A program made the position numbers and the translations under genes. Shown in pieces: positions 22,867-35,992 of a stretch of 64,000 bases of DNA. The notes beneath the pieces were generated by a model that saw only the letters and a program-made list of their open reading frames with translations, searched no databases and was not told the DNA's origin. Position 1 is the first letter of the stretch, and each line of letters opens with the position of its first letter. Location: positions 11,739,172 to 11,803,171 of the forward strand of contig CM052354.1 of assembly GCA_028551475.1 (NCBI GenBank), read 5' to 3'. This DNA comes from Casuarina equisetifolia (lineage: Eukaryota; Streptophyta; Magnoliopsida; Fagales; Casuarinaceae).

Positions 22867-23973
22867 CCTGAAGGGCAGTAGTCTTCCATACAACCAAAGA
22901 TGAAAGCCCCTTCCCACCAAATGCTTCAATTTCCCTTCTTCTGCGTCCTAATATATTTCACATGCATATTTCATGCAGTAGAGTTGGCCACTTTAAGTAT
23001 TGTTACAGAGAAAGAAGCTTTACTCTCATTCAAGTCTAACACAATTATGGAGCCCCCCAACCCTCTTTCTTCTTGGGACCAAAACTTACCCCTCTGCAAC
23101 TGGACCGGAGTTGTGTGCAACAAGCCTAGAGACAGAGTGGTTGGCCTTGGTCTTTCATGTTTTGGTCTCAAAGGGTCGATCTCCCTTCACATTGGCAATT
23201 TATCTTTTCTCTGTTCCCTTCAACTCCAACTTAACCAATTTACAGGAGAGCTTCCTAGTCAAATTGGAAATCTTTTCCGTTTGAGTGTTTTTAACATAAG
23301 CTTCAACAACATTAAAGGTGTGTTGCCCTCAAATATAAGCAAACTGACCAAGCTCCAGATCCTCGACTTGGGGGAAAACAAAAATATTACAAGCAGAGTT
23401 CCCGAAGATCTTAGCTACCTGACGAAGCTTGAAGTCCTGAACTTGGGAAAAAACCACCTGTGCGGTTCAATTCCGCCAGCCATAGGTAACCTTTCATTGC
23501 TCACCATTTTAAGCTTAGGCACCAATGATTTTAGAGACGTGATCCCTAGTGAGTTGGGCCACCTTCAAAATTTGAAGGTACTTGACCTAGCCATCAACCA
23601 TTTGTCAGGCCCCGTTCCTCTATCTGTATACAACATATCCTTTCTAGTCTCCTTTTTCTTAGCTTCAAACCAACTATTGGGTGAAATTCCAAGAGATATT
23701 GCAACCAAGTTCCCAAATCTCTTAGCTTTAAGGGTATGTTTTAATAAATTTACGGGAAGGATTCCATGGTCTCTAAACAACCTCACCAATATCCAAAATG
23801 TGTGCTTGTCGGACAACCTTCTGGAAGGACCCGTGCCGCCTGGCCTAGGAAATCTTCCATTCCTGCAAATGTATAAGATCAGTTTTAATAAGATCATTAG
23901 CTTCAGTGAGGATGGTCTCAGTTTCATTACTTCTTTGACAAATAGCGCTGGACTCAACATTCTCGCTATTGAT

Positions 23974-24209
23974 ATTCCAATGTTGTTAGCTAAAATCAAG
24001 AGAGTAGTCCGTGGAAAGCTTCTTTATTTAGAAACATTAAACTCTCTCAAGCTACTGTTTTGTTGAGTCATAGTTGAAGAATTTCAAATTTTATCTTCTC
24101 CGAGATGAATTGTAATGTTGGGGTATGCCCCTAAGCTTCTGTATTTTTTTTATTCTTCGATGAATAAACTCACATATTCATAAAAAAAAAAAACATTCTC
24201 GCTATTGAT
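23974..24209 (+). mobile_element. 5'-truncated LINE (L1-type 3' end) inside the LRR kinase gene
   Basis: The 18 bp sequence aacattctcgctattgat occurs at 23956-23973 and again at 24192-24209. Between them lie about 218 bp ending in a run of 12 A. The 3' part (gttggggtatgcccc, then gatgaataaactcacatattc, then A-tail) looks like a plant L1 3' UTR. Target duplication, A-tail and truncation together are the classic result of target-primed reverse transcription. The insert is not a multiple of three and brings a stop codon near 24063. Confidence 0.9.
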
Positions 24210-25791
24210 GGCAATCTTTTGGAAGGTGTGATTCCAGAATCAATTGGAAATTTGTCCAAGGTTCTCTTAAAGTTATCCATGGGAGGTAATCGTATTTATG
24301 GAAAAATACCATCCTCAATTGGTCATCTTAGTGGCCTCACTTTGCTAAATTTGACCGACTATTTGATATCGGGAGAAATGCCACCTGAAATAGGTCGATT
24401 GAAGGAACTGCAAACGTTAGGTTTGGGCAAAAATCGAGTCTCTGGCAATATTCCATATTCCCTAGGTAATTTCCTAAAGTTGAACCATATGGATTTATTG
24501 GGAAATAATTTGGTCGGTAAAATACCCACCACTTTTGGGAAGTTCAATAATCTTCTTTCCATTGATTTATCTAACAACAAGTTAAACGGAAACATACCTA
24601 AAGAAATTCTTAGTTTTCCCAGTTTGATTATACTTTTGAATCTATCTAAGAACCTTCTTACTGGACCTTTACCTCAAGAAATTGCTCTCCTAAAAAGTGT
24701 TGTTACCATTGACCTTTCTTATAACCAATTGTCTAGTAATATTCCCACCTTAATCAGCAGTTGCAAGAGCTTGGAAGAATTATTCTTGACAAGTAATATA
24801 TTATCTGGCCCTATTCCCAACGTTATAGGTGAGTTGAAAGGCCTAGACACACTAGATCTATCCCCTAACCAACTTTGTGGTTCCATTCCTACTAAACTCC
24901 AAAGTCTACAAGCCCTTCAATTGTTGAACTTATCTTTCAATAATTTGGAAGGGGTAATTCCCTCAAGTGGAGTTTTTAGCAATCTTTCTAAGGTTCATTT
25001 AGAGGGCAACCCAAAGCTTTGCATGCAATTGGCATGCATCAATTCTCCAGGTCATGGAAGAAATATTGCCAAAACTTTAATTATCGTCACCACTCTAGTC
25101 ATATTAGCCTTCTGCTTCATTCTTGGCCTACTGTTCTACATGAAGAAGAAAACATCCAAAGTTACAGAAACTTCTAAAATTCTGAAAGGGAAACATGAAA
25201 TAATCTCATTCAATGACCTGCGTAGGGCAACCGAAAACTTCAATCAGGAAAACTTTCTTGGGAAAGGTAGCTTTAGGTCAGTGTATAAAGACTATCTAAG
25301 CCAAGGAGTTACTGTTGCAATAAAGGTGCTCGATGGTAGGAGGGCGAGCTCTTGGAATAGTTTTTTATCAGAGTGCAAGGCTTTGAGGAATGTTAGGCAT
25401 CGAAATCTTGTTCGAATTATCACATCATGCTGTAGCATAGACTTAAACAACATGGAGTTTCTTGCTCTGGTTTATGAATTTCTGAGCAACGGTAGCTTGG
25501 ATGATTGGGTGAACGGCAAGAAGAAGCACTCAAATGGGGATGCATTGAATTTTGTGGACAGATTGAATGTGGCCATTGACGTTGCTTGTGCATTAGATTA
25601 CTTGCACCATGACTGTGAAGTTCCAGTGGTGCACTGTGATTTGAAGCCCAGCAACATTCTTTTGGGTGAAGACATGACAGCAAAGATAGGAGATTTCGGG
25701 CTGGCCAGCTTGCTGATGGAAAGAACAGGCAATCAATCTTGTATTAGCTCTACGCATGTTCTAAAGGGATCCATTGGTTACATGCCCCCAG

Positions 25792-26004
25792 GTTAGTACT
25801 ATAACATATCTCTCTCTCTTCTATTGGGTGATTTTAAGTTCAACACTTGCTTTCCATTTTCTTCAAATCAACATTCTTCACGTGAAGAGTCCCATGATAT
25901 GCCTCTTTATTTGCTGAGAAACCATCAATAGCTGTTATGTAAGTGATTGAATTAGGTACTTTTTTCTTAATTTTTGATGACATAGCTAATGACCAATGGT
26001 GCAG
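25792..26004 (+). other. Intron of the LRR kinase gene
   Basis: Donor CAG|gttagt and acceptor ggtgcag|AATATGG split the Glu codon of GYMPPEYG. This is the single intron position typical of LRR-XII kinases, late in the kinase domain. Confidence 0.93.
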
Positions 26005-26399
26005 AATATGGTTTAGGAGAGAAGCCATCAACGGCTGGAGATGTATACAGCTTCGGGATAATGCTACTCGAGCTCTTTACTGGGAAATATCCCACACATG
26101 AGAGCTTCAATGAGGGCCTAAACCTAACGAAATGGGTGCACTCAACTTTCCCGACTAACATTCTAAAGGTACTCGACCGAGACTTAATACCGATGATGAC
26201 CTCCCTTTACCATGATGGGCAGCCCGTAATCCTTGATGTTCAACACAGTTGCCTGATCACAATCCTCGGAGTTGGGTTATCTTGCACCGCGGAATCTCGT
26301 GAAGACCGCATTAGTATTAGAAGTGCTTTAAACAAACTGAAATCGGCAAGCGACACCCTTTTCAAAGCTGAAGAATTCAATGATATTGCTCAAATATGA

Positions 26400-27122
26400 A
26401 TTAAGTTCTTTGCAAAAAGGTTCAGTTGGTGAAATCGCTCACATGAGCAACAAGCTTGGCTGAGCAATTAATTAAAAAAATCTAGATCTGGAACTGTTGT
26501 AGTTTCTCTTTTGCTTTTATGGCAACCCGCTATTTCCGTTTTCTGTGATGCTTTTTATTTGTTATTTTTTGCTAAGTAAAATTTATACATAAATACATCA
26601 TTACAAGAGAGTTTGGAGCATACCCCCCATACATTGCATTAGATCAAATCATACACATCCTCACATCAGATCAACAAAGACCATGGGCAAAACTCTTACT
26701 AGACATAAGCCACTTGGGCCTAACATTACAAAGCCCATATAGGTCCTAACTATAAACCACAAAGGCCACACGACAATACACCGAAAGCAAAAGCCCTTAC
26801 GCAAAAACCTAGGCCTAAAAAGAGCTTGCACAAAAGTCTGAAGGCCAGAATCCTAACCAAGGCCCAGGTGAAGATTAAGTGGTTAGATTTGAGTACCGTT
26901 GTTAGGCCAGTTTGGCCCACTAGAAATTTGTCCTGCGCCATTTATTTTCTCTTAATGGAATGGATTTGGGTATTATTGTTGGGGTAATTTGGCCCACTTC
27001 TATTGTTAGGCCCATGATTGTAATGATAGGCCTCACGGCCCAAGCGAAGTAAGCACTTTGCCCATCTATTATAATTAATGAAAATTTTAGGCTACTGTCC
27101 ATTAAAAGGGAAAAAAAAAAAA
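26400..27122. repeat. Retroposon relics downstream of the LRR kinase
   Basis: From about 26570 the sequence 'ttttttgctaagtaaaattt' resembles the reversed 3' end of a plant L1. The stretch 26940-27122 ends in an A-run (27110-27122) and resembles a forward retroposon end. Many 'ggccca' words occur in between. No target duplications could be confirmed. Confidence 0.4.
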
Positions 27123-28990
27123 ACTCATATGGTCCTTTCTTCGTGATGCTTCATGCTTTGCAGATACAACCACTGTCAAGACATATAACCGGTTTCAAAC
27201 TCTAGCACAGGTAAAAGTTGAAAAGCTAGAGCATCCAAAGAATGTGGAAGGGAAGCAATCAATACTAATTCAAAAGGGTAAAGACTTGCCTACGAGGTTG
27301 ACTAATGTATATTTGTCCATTCACGCGATGATTAAGTCTACAAGTTACATGGAAAAGGAGCCGAAGCATTCACTTATGTTGGATCCTATAGAAACCTAAG
27401 GGGGTAAGGAGGTGAATTAGGTTTCTAAAAATTTTTTTTGTCTTTTTCATTTTATTTATGTGTATCAATTTTATGGTAGCAAGTAAATAACTCACACAAA
27501 ACACAATCATACAAAGACAAGTATTTTTGGAAAGTAGTTTGGCTCAAGCCACCTCGTCACCTACTATACCTTACTTTAGTAATAAGTTGCTAAAATCACT
27601 CTCCGATCAATTAGAGAATTGATTACAAGGGAGAATTACTCCCTTGATTCCAGTTACAAATTCTCTCCCCAGGAATTTAAACAATAAGTAACAATTAAAT
27701 ACAAATTTCAAACTTAACTTCTACAAGATATGCAATTTAAGTTTAGAAATTTCAAATAAATGCTAGAAACTTAATACATAATGATAAGGACAAAAGCCCT
27801 AAATTCACATGAACCTTAGCACTATTTACTCGTATGAAATCAACTCAAATTTGATATGAATTAAAGAGGAATTTGATTTCCTATCAAGTATATCAAAATA
27901 GTAATAAGCTCAAATTAGAATCACCAAAATAAAAAATGATTTTGTGAGTTGGATGAGATTAAGAGAAAAGTATGAGTTGCTTGAAAGAGGCTTAATTTCT
28001 CTTTGATTTTCGCTCAACCAAATAACAGTGAATATGATGCTCTTAAATAGCTTTAAAACAACTGACCTTTCACCTTCAAACAGTGAAACGAATCACATAT
28101 TCTTCTTGTTAGGAACTTTATCTTTTCTCTTCTTTATCTGATTTCAAGCTGTTAAGAGAGAAGGAAGATGGGGCTGAATTTTTGTCTTAATTCTATTCAA
28201 AATTGTGTTCCAAAACACCACCATTTTGTCTAGATTTTAAGTTGATAATTCAAAGTTCTGTAGAGGCCAAACTAGGTTAACGAGTTGATATATGGGTTTC
28301 ACTTGAATCCTCTTTAATCCTCTTCAATCTTGAAGTAATTTTTCGTAGGTGCTTCACGATTGATAGATCAACTTCTTACTTACCAAAGCCCTATAATTTC
28401 AATTTCAAAAACTCTTTAATCTGTTTCTAATTTCTCTTTTAAGCAATTAGGTTACAAGCAACGAAAACACCTCAATCTCTTCAAATTAATCTTCTCTGAG
28501 CAATGGGTCATTAATTTTTCTTCATAGATTTATTCTACTCTTTGTTAGTTTTCAAATGAATCTTTTTCCAACTTGAATGGAGCAATCGCCAGCAACCAAA
28601 TTTGACGGCGAGTATCAAGCGACATTGAGTGGGTTGCGATTTAGGTTGGGAGGATGTGAGCACTTATTGGTCGCTTAATCTGGGTTGCACATGCGGGCAG
28701 GCTTTACAGGTCACTTGGGCCGCTTAATCCAGGTTGCACATTGTCTTCTAGGCTTATGCACTAGGTCTTGTTTGTGTAGGCTTGGTCATGCGCACAAGAG
28801 TTCACTAATATGGCTCTAGATTTGGGCTTCTTACTTAGACAACACCTTATAAAAATGTCTAACATTAATTTAAGCAAATAGCCATTTATTTAACTTTCAA
28901 TTTTGATATTACAATTATAATATTTATCAAAATCAATCATAATGTTATTTATATTTCATCATCAAAATATATTCCAACAATTTCACTATT
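27123..28990. other. Unassigned repeat-like DNA
   Basis: The text around 27395-27425 (aacctaagggggtaaggaggtgaattagg) resembles the conserved 'acctagagggggtgaatagg' word I associate with plant retroelement-derived repeats. Nothing coding is visible. A short direct repeat (cgcttaatc.gggttgcaca) lies at 28671-28740. Confidence 0.35.
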
Positions 28991-31071
28991 TGTAAGCCCT
29001 GTGGTTAAGTGACCTCCATTTAAACCTATTAATGGCATGGTATCTAAGAGTAAGGATTTTGGTGCAAGGTTTACTATAACAATCAAGCTTTAAGGATTGG
29101 TATCAAGTCTTCATTAGTGTTGGCTTGATGGTCCATATCAAAGAATTGAATAGTAGAAGGAAAAAGTAAGTTAGATGATTAGAATTGTAAAAGGCAAAGG
29201 TCTTGCAAGAACCCTATTGAGTCTATCATTTAAAGCTACAATTTATCACATCTAGAATGAAAGGAATATAATAAGAGTCAATGGTTAAAAGCTAGAAAGC
29301 ACAACCATTATTATGGTAATAAAGAAAGATGTTAAATGTAAAATTTCATCAATTAGGCGCATAAGGTTTATAAAATGCAATATGTATCTATAATAAGTTT
29401 GAAGTTTTTCAAGTGCCATTTTTGACTCTAGGGAATGAATGATTGATTAAAAATCTTGTGACATATATAAATGCATAACATTTGTGAAAAGAAAAAAAGA
29501 TATCCTAATTTTGTAATGATAACAATAGCATTAATAATTGTATCAATTAGTTGTACTTGAATTGCCATAATTTTTGTACAATATTATTCCATATAGTTCT
29601 CATATTGTCGTGTTTCTCCTTCTACATTATAATATATACACCTTTTAACCATTTAGTTTGAAATAATAAAAATATTTTCTTTGTTTCCTATTAGAGACAA
29701 TAAGTGTAAGTTGTTAACGGCATTTTAAAATATTTTATAAAATTTTCCTTCTCTTTTATAATTGACCTTTTTTTAATTAATTTTATATTTTAACATCTTA
29801 TACTAATGAGATCCTATTTGCTATGTTATTATATGATATTTAAGGCCCAATAAATAAGATTTTAAATTTTCAACTTGAAAAAATTGATCAAAATATCAAG
29901 AATCAAAGCACCAATTCTTACATTCAAATGGTAATACTTTATGATTTAAATTATTTGTAAGAGTATAATTGTAAATTTTTTGTATTTAATGCTTTTAAGT
30001 GATTAGTTACTACTTAAATAATTTGATTTACATGTTTAAAACCGACATGAGATGATATGTAATTACTTTCGGTGTAAACTGAGAATCTTCATAAATCCTA
30101 ATAAATTTAGTTTGTTTTAATTCACATATAGAGATATAGTGAATTAATGAATTAAGTAGGTTTGCTATACTTAGACATAGAATAGTAAATAAATTAAGAA
30201 GTTTTGTCATCACATAGATATTATCCCTCTTGTAAGTATAAATAATCAACATTAATATTTAGTAGTTATGGTGAAATCGGATACTCTAACATATTTCTTG
30301 TATTTATTTTTTTTTAAATTTAGTTAGTTAATCTATTATTAATCATTTAGATTTGTTAGATAAATTCTAAGAGTTATTTACTATTAAGAATTCATTGGTC
30401 TAGTAATCACCAATCTTTGTGGGATAATATCTTTCTCATTATTATATTACTTGTTCGATATATTCACCTATATTTAAAATTACACTGAATAATAAACCTC
30501 ATTTCAAAGTGTTCCATGAATTGGAAAACATTGGATTCCCATAGTTCCCTATTCACTTTCCTCTTAATATGTCAATCCACAAAGAAAATGTCTAGAATAT
30601 AAACATTGGAATCATAACACGTTGGAAACAATTAAGAAAATGCTTGTCTAGCTTTTGTGCAAATTTAAGTGCATATATTACAAAAAAATAAAACACATTA
30701 TGTAAAGCCGTAAATCAGAATCAAGATTCAAGATGTTCCAAGCTTATGATACCAAAACTTCTCACCTATTTTCACCTTAAAAGAAATAAATCAAACTAGA
30801 ATAAATTTTAATAAAATAAAATAAAATAATTTCAAGTTTTCGTTGAAGTTCACTTCCTTCTCCACCTCTACCTTCACCTCCTCTTCTTCTACTTCTTTTT
30901 TCTCTTCCTTCTTCTTTTTCACCTTAACCCAAGGCTCAAACCTTAGGTGAACATTCAATTTTCATTCTTTACAATGCAAGTCTAATCCATTAAAAAGCTT
31001 GCTACAAATAAGTTTTCCCAAGTTTGATATATGGATATTGTTCAATAACACATATGGGATGAATAGTAAAA
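28991..31071. other. AT-rich stretch, no gene recognised
   Basis: Very AT-rich with a pyrimidine tract at 30845-30930 (ctt/cct repeats). No open frame of note and no recognisable transposon ends. Confidence 0.55.
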
Positions 31072-31458
31072 TCACAAATTGCACATAATAAAATCAGTAA
31101 TTCGGGTTTCTTTCTTACTCACAATTAGACAATAATATTTTCCGAATTCATCTTTATTGGTGTAAGTGAATTTGAGAATATGCTTGTCATACATGTGAGT
31201 TGCTTCTGTTGGAAACCATGTACGTCTATAACATATGGCAAAATCACAAGGAGAGCATTTCAAAGGTCCCACATACTCACAATTTTTGCATGACAGATTT
31301 TGATTTAGTTTTACCCAGAAGGAATGCTGATGACACTCATGCCGAAACTTTTCTTGGACTATAGAATATTGGATGTCCAAGGTAGATCTATTTTCTTTAC
31401 CTCTATAAGCGAGTCCACGATGATAATACTTACATTTTTCACATTGGGTACAAGCCAT
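31072..31458 (-). pseudogene. DC1-domain (Cys/His-rich) protein fragment
   Basis: 128 residues from ATG at 31458. The centre reads FRHECHQHSFWVKL, then LSCKNCEYV, then PLKCSPCDFAICYR, which follows the H-x2-H ... C-x2-C ... C-x2-C spacing of DC1 (C1-like) zinc-binding domains common in plants. A preceding CTQCEKC motif may be part of another domain. The usual following DC1 repeats are absent, and the C-terminal part drifts away from the pattern. DC1 proteins are typically several times longer, so this is a truncated or single-domain relic. No partner genes lie nearby. Confidence 0.55.
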
Positions 31459-32584
31459 AGGAGGAAGGTAAATGATATGTGAAGTCGAAAGTCCATGTAT
31501 GCTTTAAGCATCTAGAATTTATGGGTAGTATAGTGCAAAGATAAGGAGAAAAAAAAAAGTTGCATTCTAAGCAACTATAAAACAAAATTGAGATTAATTG
31601 CATATATTCATCATAATCTAAAGCCTCTTCATAGTTGAGAATTAAATCAGATTGATGGCTAAAATGATTGATCTTTAGAGACAGACTTCTTTTCCTCGTT
31701 GAATTGATATCATTGATTAAGCCATATACTTATCCCTTGAGTAAACCATTGATTGATTTCCATGGGCGCTGAATCATCAATTGCTTCCCTGCCCTCGACA
31801 AATTGACAGCACAGGTCAAGTGGGTAGCATAACTACAGTGTTGGTGGTTATGCACGTGAAGTGACGTCAAGTGGCGTAGGGACTGGACGATGGTTCCCCG
31901 TATACCACACAAATTGCTTTCTTGTCTCTATCAATTTTAAATCTTGTACAGAGATGAATTGATTTTTGTGGTCGCGAGGAAAGCTCTCCTTCACCTTCCA
32001 CCATTCCATCACTTTCTTTGATACGAACACACAACGGAAAAGCTGAAATTGATAGATCAATTTTGGCTGGATAAACAAAATCATTATTAGGATTTTTTTT
32101 GTTAACTTAATTTAATGGAGAAATCTTTTAGATTTGTAGAACATAATTAAGATGAAATCTCAACTATTTAAACTACTAATATGCACAAAATTATTGTGTC
32201 ATAGAATTAAAATGTTGCAATAGGATGATTAAGTTATAATGCTAAAACCAATAGGAATTTACTTTTGATAGGTAATAGGTTTCAATCATTTTTGAGTTAC
32301 TTTTTAAGTTGAATAATAAATGTTTTAACATAACATCAAAATTATAATCCTTGTTAATAGTTATATAGTTTTCATTGATTTGAATTCTTGTATTTTTACA
32401 TAATGTGACATTATAATGATATAACAATTTAATTGTTGTGATAAAAAAAAACATATTAAGACATGGTTAATAAATTTTATATTATTAAAAAAATATTAAA
32501 ATTAAAATTTATATAATAATAAATTTCATAAATTAACTTTTAAATTAAATACAAAACCTCTTAAGACACTCTATATTCAAGAGA
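31459..32584. other. No gene recognised
   Basis: A 78-codon open frame at 31848-32084 (- strand, KKVMEWWKVKESFP...) resembles nothing I know. From 32150 the DNA is AT-rich and loosely similar to sequence downstream of the peptide genes (14600-14870). Confidence 0.45.
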
Positions 32585-35500
32585 TGAAAACCTAGATTAC
32601 GCCTCTTGTATCCTTTCATATTTTCCCCTTTCATGTCTAGTAGACTTACATAGATGTCATAACATAATAGAAGGTTATATATACTTTCTTTGCTTTAAAA
32701 AATTTAAAGTCATCTTCAATTGAAATAAAGTAAACGAAAATCTATTTTGTATCTCATAATATTTTGAGAATTATATCAACTTTTAGAAATTGATTATATT
32801 GTTTTATATATTTTATATTATAATTTTTAATTTTTAAGTACATTGCTATTCTTTTCTTTTATTTTCTTTTCACTCATTTCTAATTTCTGAACTATGTATT
32901 CCTTCCTCTTCAGGGAATCATTCTTCTTATTAGTATGCATGTTTTCAATTATCCTAACACAAGAGCGGGCAACAAGATCTATGACCTTGGCTTAACTAAC
33001 ATATTTTCTTGTCCCTGACACTAAAAATGAACCATTATTTGTTTCTTCATGTGTTTTTCCACTGGAAGCTTGAAAAGAATGAATCAAGGTTAGAATAAAA
33101 GGGAAAGACAAAGTGGTCAAAATAAAATGAGTGTCTATATCAGCTCTTAAAAGTGTTCTAAATGGTTGATTACTAGACCAATTTATCTCCTTAAGAGCAT
33201 TTTCTCTAAGATTGTCAGAAGTTTGTGATATTTTCTGCATTATAAAATAATGATTTCTTGTAAAACCAGAAGAGTTTTGGGCAATCTCCCCTATCTCCCT
33301 AATAGAAAAAACCGATAAGAAGGAGAAAGGATTCACAAGCTATACTCTCATTTCCAAACCAGAGGTGAATTGCAAGAATTGGTTTTAGCAGTGTACTATG
33401 TCCGCAAGCATGTTTGACCTGATTTATTTGATTTGCTTTTTCAGGAAGCACCATGTCAGATTCTATATTTAAAATTCCTGAAAAAAAAAAAAGATTACGT
33501 TAATCAACAGCTTCTGCATTATAATATTCCCAAAGGGCATCATGGTAATTCTAACTCTTGAAGGAGTCCTGGAGTTGACGAACTATTCCGTCTGTTCTTC
33601 TAATTTCTTACATCTTTGTTTACTTCATTCTTGGGCTTCGGCATATTTACTTACCAGCTCTTTGTTTTTCTGCATACAAAAAGGTCTGTGTAAAGTAAAA
33701 TCACGTCAAATATAGAACTAGAATAGAAGTTTGAATCCCTTGGCCAAAATAAAATGATCTATACCTTTTTGGCATCATGGCTTACGAATAAAGGAAAAGG
33801 GCGAACAAAGTGGAGACAAGCAAGGAGAAGTGAAGACAGAGTGGGCCAAGTGATAAGACAACCCCCGACATTGATAAACCCTCATTAACTAGAGTTTTCT
33901 CAAGCACCTTTTTGTATATAGACATATATAGAAACACTGCCCAAAGTGTTATTCCACGCTTTCGTCTATTCCTATGAGACAGGCCTATGTTGGCGGACGC
34001 AATCTTAGTTCTTGATGTTATGTGAAGTAACTTGACATCCAGTCACTTGCATGTTAAAAACGTTAGAAAATCAATATTTTTAACATATCACATGGACTCA
34101 ATTTATTAGATAGAGCAATTGAATAAAATTATATATCTGACATGTGATGTACTAGGCTTTAGTATCATACTAGAAAGAACTTGATTTCTTTCATTATAAT
34201 TGAGTATTAAAAGAGAGACGCATAAATATATGAAAACGATATCAAGATAAGATGTTGGTTTATTGGAAATAAGCTTACAATCTAAATTCAAAAATTAATT
34301 TATGAGTTGGAGAAATATTTTTATATTTAAATATTATTTTTTTAAAAAAATTTTGGATGTCAGACTTTTTTTTCAATACTCTTTTCTATACTAAACATAC
34401 CTTAAGGCTTAAGATTAAATGGAATGAAATAAATATTTCTCATATATTGAATATATTTTAAAGAATTAAGGTTGAATGAAAGTTGTAATTTAGGTTCCAA
34501 TGTCATATTAAAATTATATTTATAATTTTACTCAAAAACTAACTTATAAATTAATGAAATACTTTTTATATTTAAATATTATTTAAAAATCATATTCTTT
34601 TAATATGAGAATTTTATCTCTAAAATGATGAACCAAAACTATCTCTAACACCCAAGTATCAATGTTTGGGAGCTGGGTTTTACTTTGAAACTGACCTGCC
34701 ATCAATTTTATGTGTCTCTCACACACCCACATGTTTAAACAACTAAAGTTGTCAAAGTGGGAACATTCCTTTTCCTAAATAGATGTTCGTGAATTGTTTA
34801 ATATTTGGTTTCGTCTTAACACATGGGCCCGAGGCGATAACGGTGAGAGTGGGGGATCAACAGCAGGATCAACGATGTGACCTCGTCTGGTGGCCCGAAA
34901 TTTTGGGTTTGGGTATTGTCGATCAAAGAAGGTGAAGACGCAGCCATTCCCACAGAGAGAAGACTGAGAGTCCGGTCAATGAATCACGGATAAAGAATCT
35001 TACATTTCAAAAATAAAACCTTTAATGCCTTTATATTGTAAATGGTGCGGATTAAGACACGAGGCGTATATTTTGTTGAGGGGTACGCTTTCTTCAATTC
35101 CAATACCATCCAAAGCCATGGATGTATTTATAAATATATAAATATATAAGTTAGAGATAAAAGTCTTATGCTAAAAAAATATATATTTTTTATTCTATTT
35201 AATCTTGAGTCTACAATATACTTATTATGCTAAGGACTATTAGAGACAAAAGTTTTATATTAAAAATATATAATCTTTAGGTAGTGTTTAAATATAAAAA
35301 GTATCTTCCAACATATAAATTAACTTTTTAGTTAAACATTTAGTTTCTTTCTATTAACATATATGTAAGATACATATGAAAGTATATATACATATGAATC
35401 TTGTCAATACATATACCTCTTACTTGATGAGAGTTTGGAAGGTCTTAAGAGTTTTAAAATCTTTCAAATGCAGTTTTTGAGTTTAAATAATAATGTTATA

Positions 35501-35992
35501 ACTAAAAAATTTTATATTTTATTTGGTAATATATAATTACTAATATTTTACCAAAAAAAAAAAAGTTCGGAAGGTCCTCCAGTCGAGGCAGAATCAAGAA
35601 TTCCTCTTTCAGCGGTTTCTTGACAGTGAAAACAACCACCAACAACTCGATAGGCGCTTTTCCAACAGATCAAAGATGAGCAAAGAAAACACAATAACCT
35701 GTCTGTTGCACGACGACAACTCAAAGGAGCTCCAAAAGGACTTACTTCAGAGCGGGTAATTAAAAAAAAATATTTAAGTGCGGGGGTGTTGAAAACGTTG
35801 TTGCTGAGGATGAACCTATATTTATATATACGCAACACCAACACCCGAGGAAATACAAACAGATAAAAACACCAATCTCGCCAATGCACACCCAGACCAA
35901 CACACAGTGTTTATTTCGTCGACGAGGAAACACAAACAGATAAGAACTTGCGTGCAATAAAAGTGAATCATTGAGTTGATCATTTGAAGCTT
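32585..35992. repeat. Segmental duplication unit B
   Basis: Collinear with 5630-6900 and then 12290-14100 of unit A; it lacks the part matching 11890-12290. It includes the F-box remnant at 34816-34947 and the sequence that lies downstream of the peptide gene in the other units, up to 'ttgatcatttgaagctt'. There a Ty3/gypsy fragment begins, and the peptide coding part itself is missing from this unit. Confidence 0.85.
34816..34947 (-). pseudogene. F-box N-terminal remnant (OR23-like), unit B copy, 43 codons
   Basis: Open from ATG at 34947 to TAA at 34816, starting MAASSPSLIDNTQTQNF and continuing GPPDEVTSLILLLIP, then HSHRYRLGPMC. The second part matches an F-box helix pair (compare VASLILSRIY and PRPICRSW in the 56.7 kb pseudogene). 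It stops where the family would continue KSW.LF. The unit C copy has the same length and the same stop, so truncation came before their separation. It is too short to form a full F-box. Confidence 0.6.

Larger units (their letters stand above)
22900..26399 (+). pseudogene. LRR receptor-like kinase, subfamily XII (At3g47570-like), interrupted by a LINE
   Basis: A plasma-membrane receptor kinase of the class that includes FLS2/EFR-type pattern receptors. The start at 22900 gives a signal peptide (about residues 1-29), an LRR N-cap (EKEALLSFKS...WTGVVC), and some 20 leucine-rich repeats to about 25020. A membrane segment follows (about 25075-25145), then the kinase: P-loop GKGSFRSVYK at 25260, with R where the third Gly is usual; VAIKVL; VVHCDLKPSNILL near 25630, a non-RD type; and DFGLA near 25692. 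A 213 bp intron interrupts PPE, and exon 2 ends at TGA 26397. A LINE insertion after residue 358 brings an in-frame stop. The flanking coding parts are otherwise in register and would total about 1016 residues, normal for the family. As it stands only a short LRR ectodomain could be made from the first part. Confidence 0.93.

Noticed and set aside
22496-22897. 133-codon - strand open frame upstream of the LRR kinase
   Set aside because: It is the inverted-repeat arm X2 plus the kinase 5' end read backwards. It is described as a repeat, not as an independent gene.
23565-23999. 144-codon - strand open frame opposite the LRR kinase
   Set aside because: It is antisense to leucine-rich repeat coding sequence, whose repetitive codons often leave the other strand open.
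31848-32084. 78-codon - strand frame (KKVMEWWKVKESFP...)
   Set aside because: No family recognised, no splice or promoter context, and it lies in decayed DNA. It is left as unassigned.
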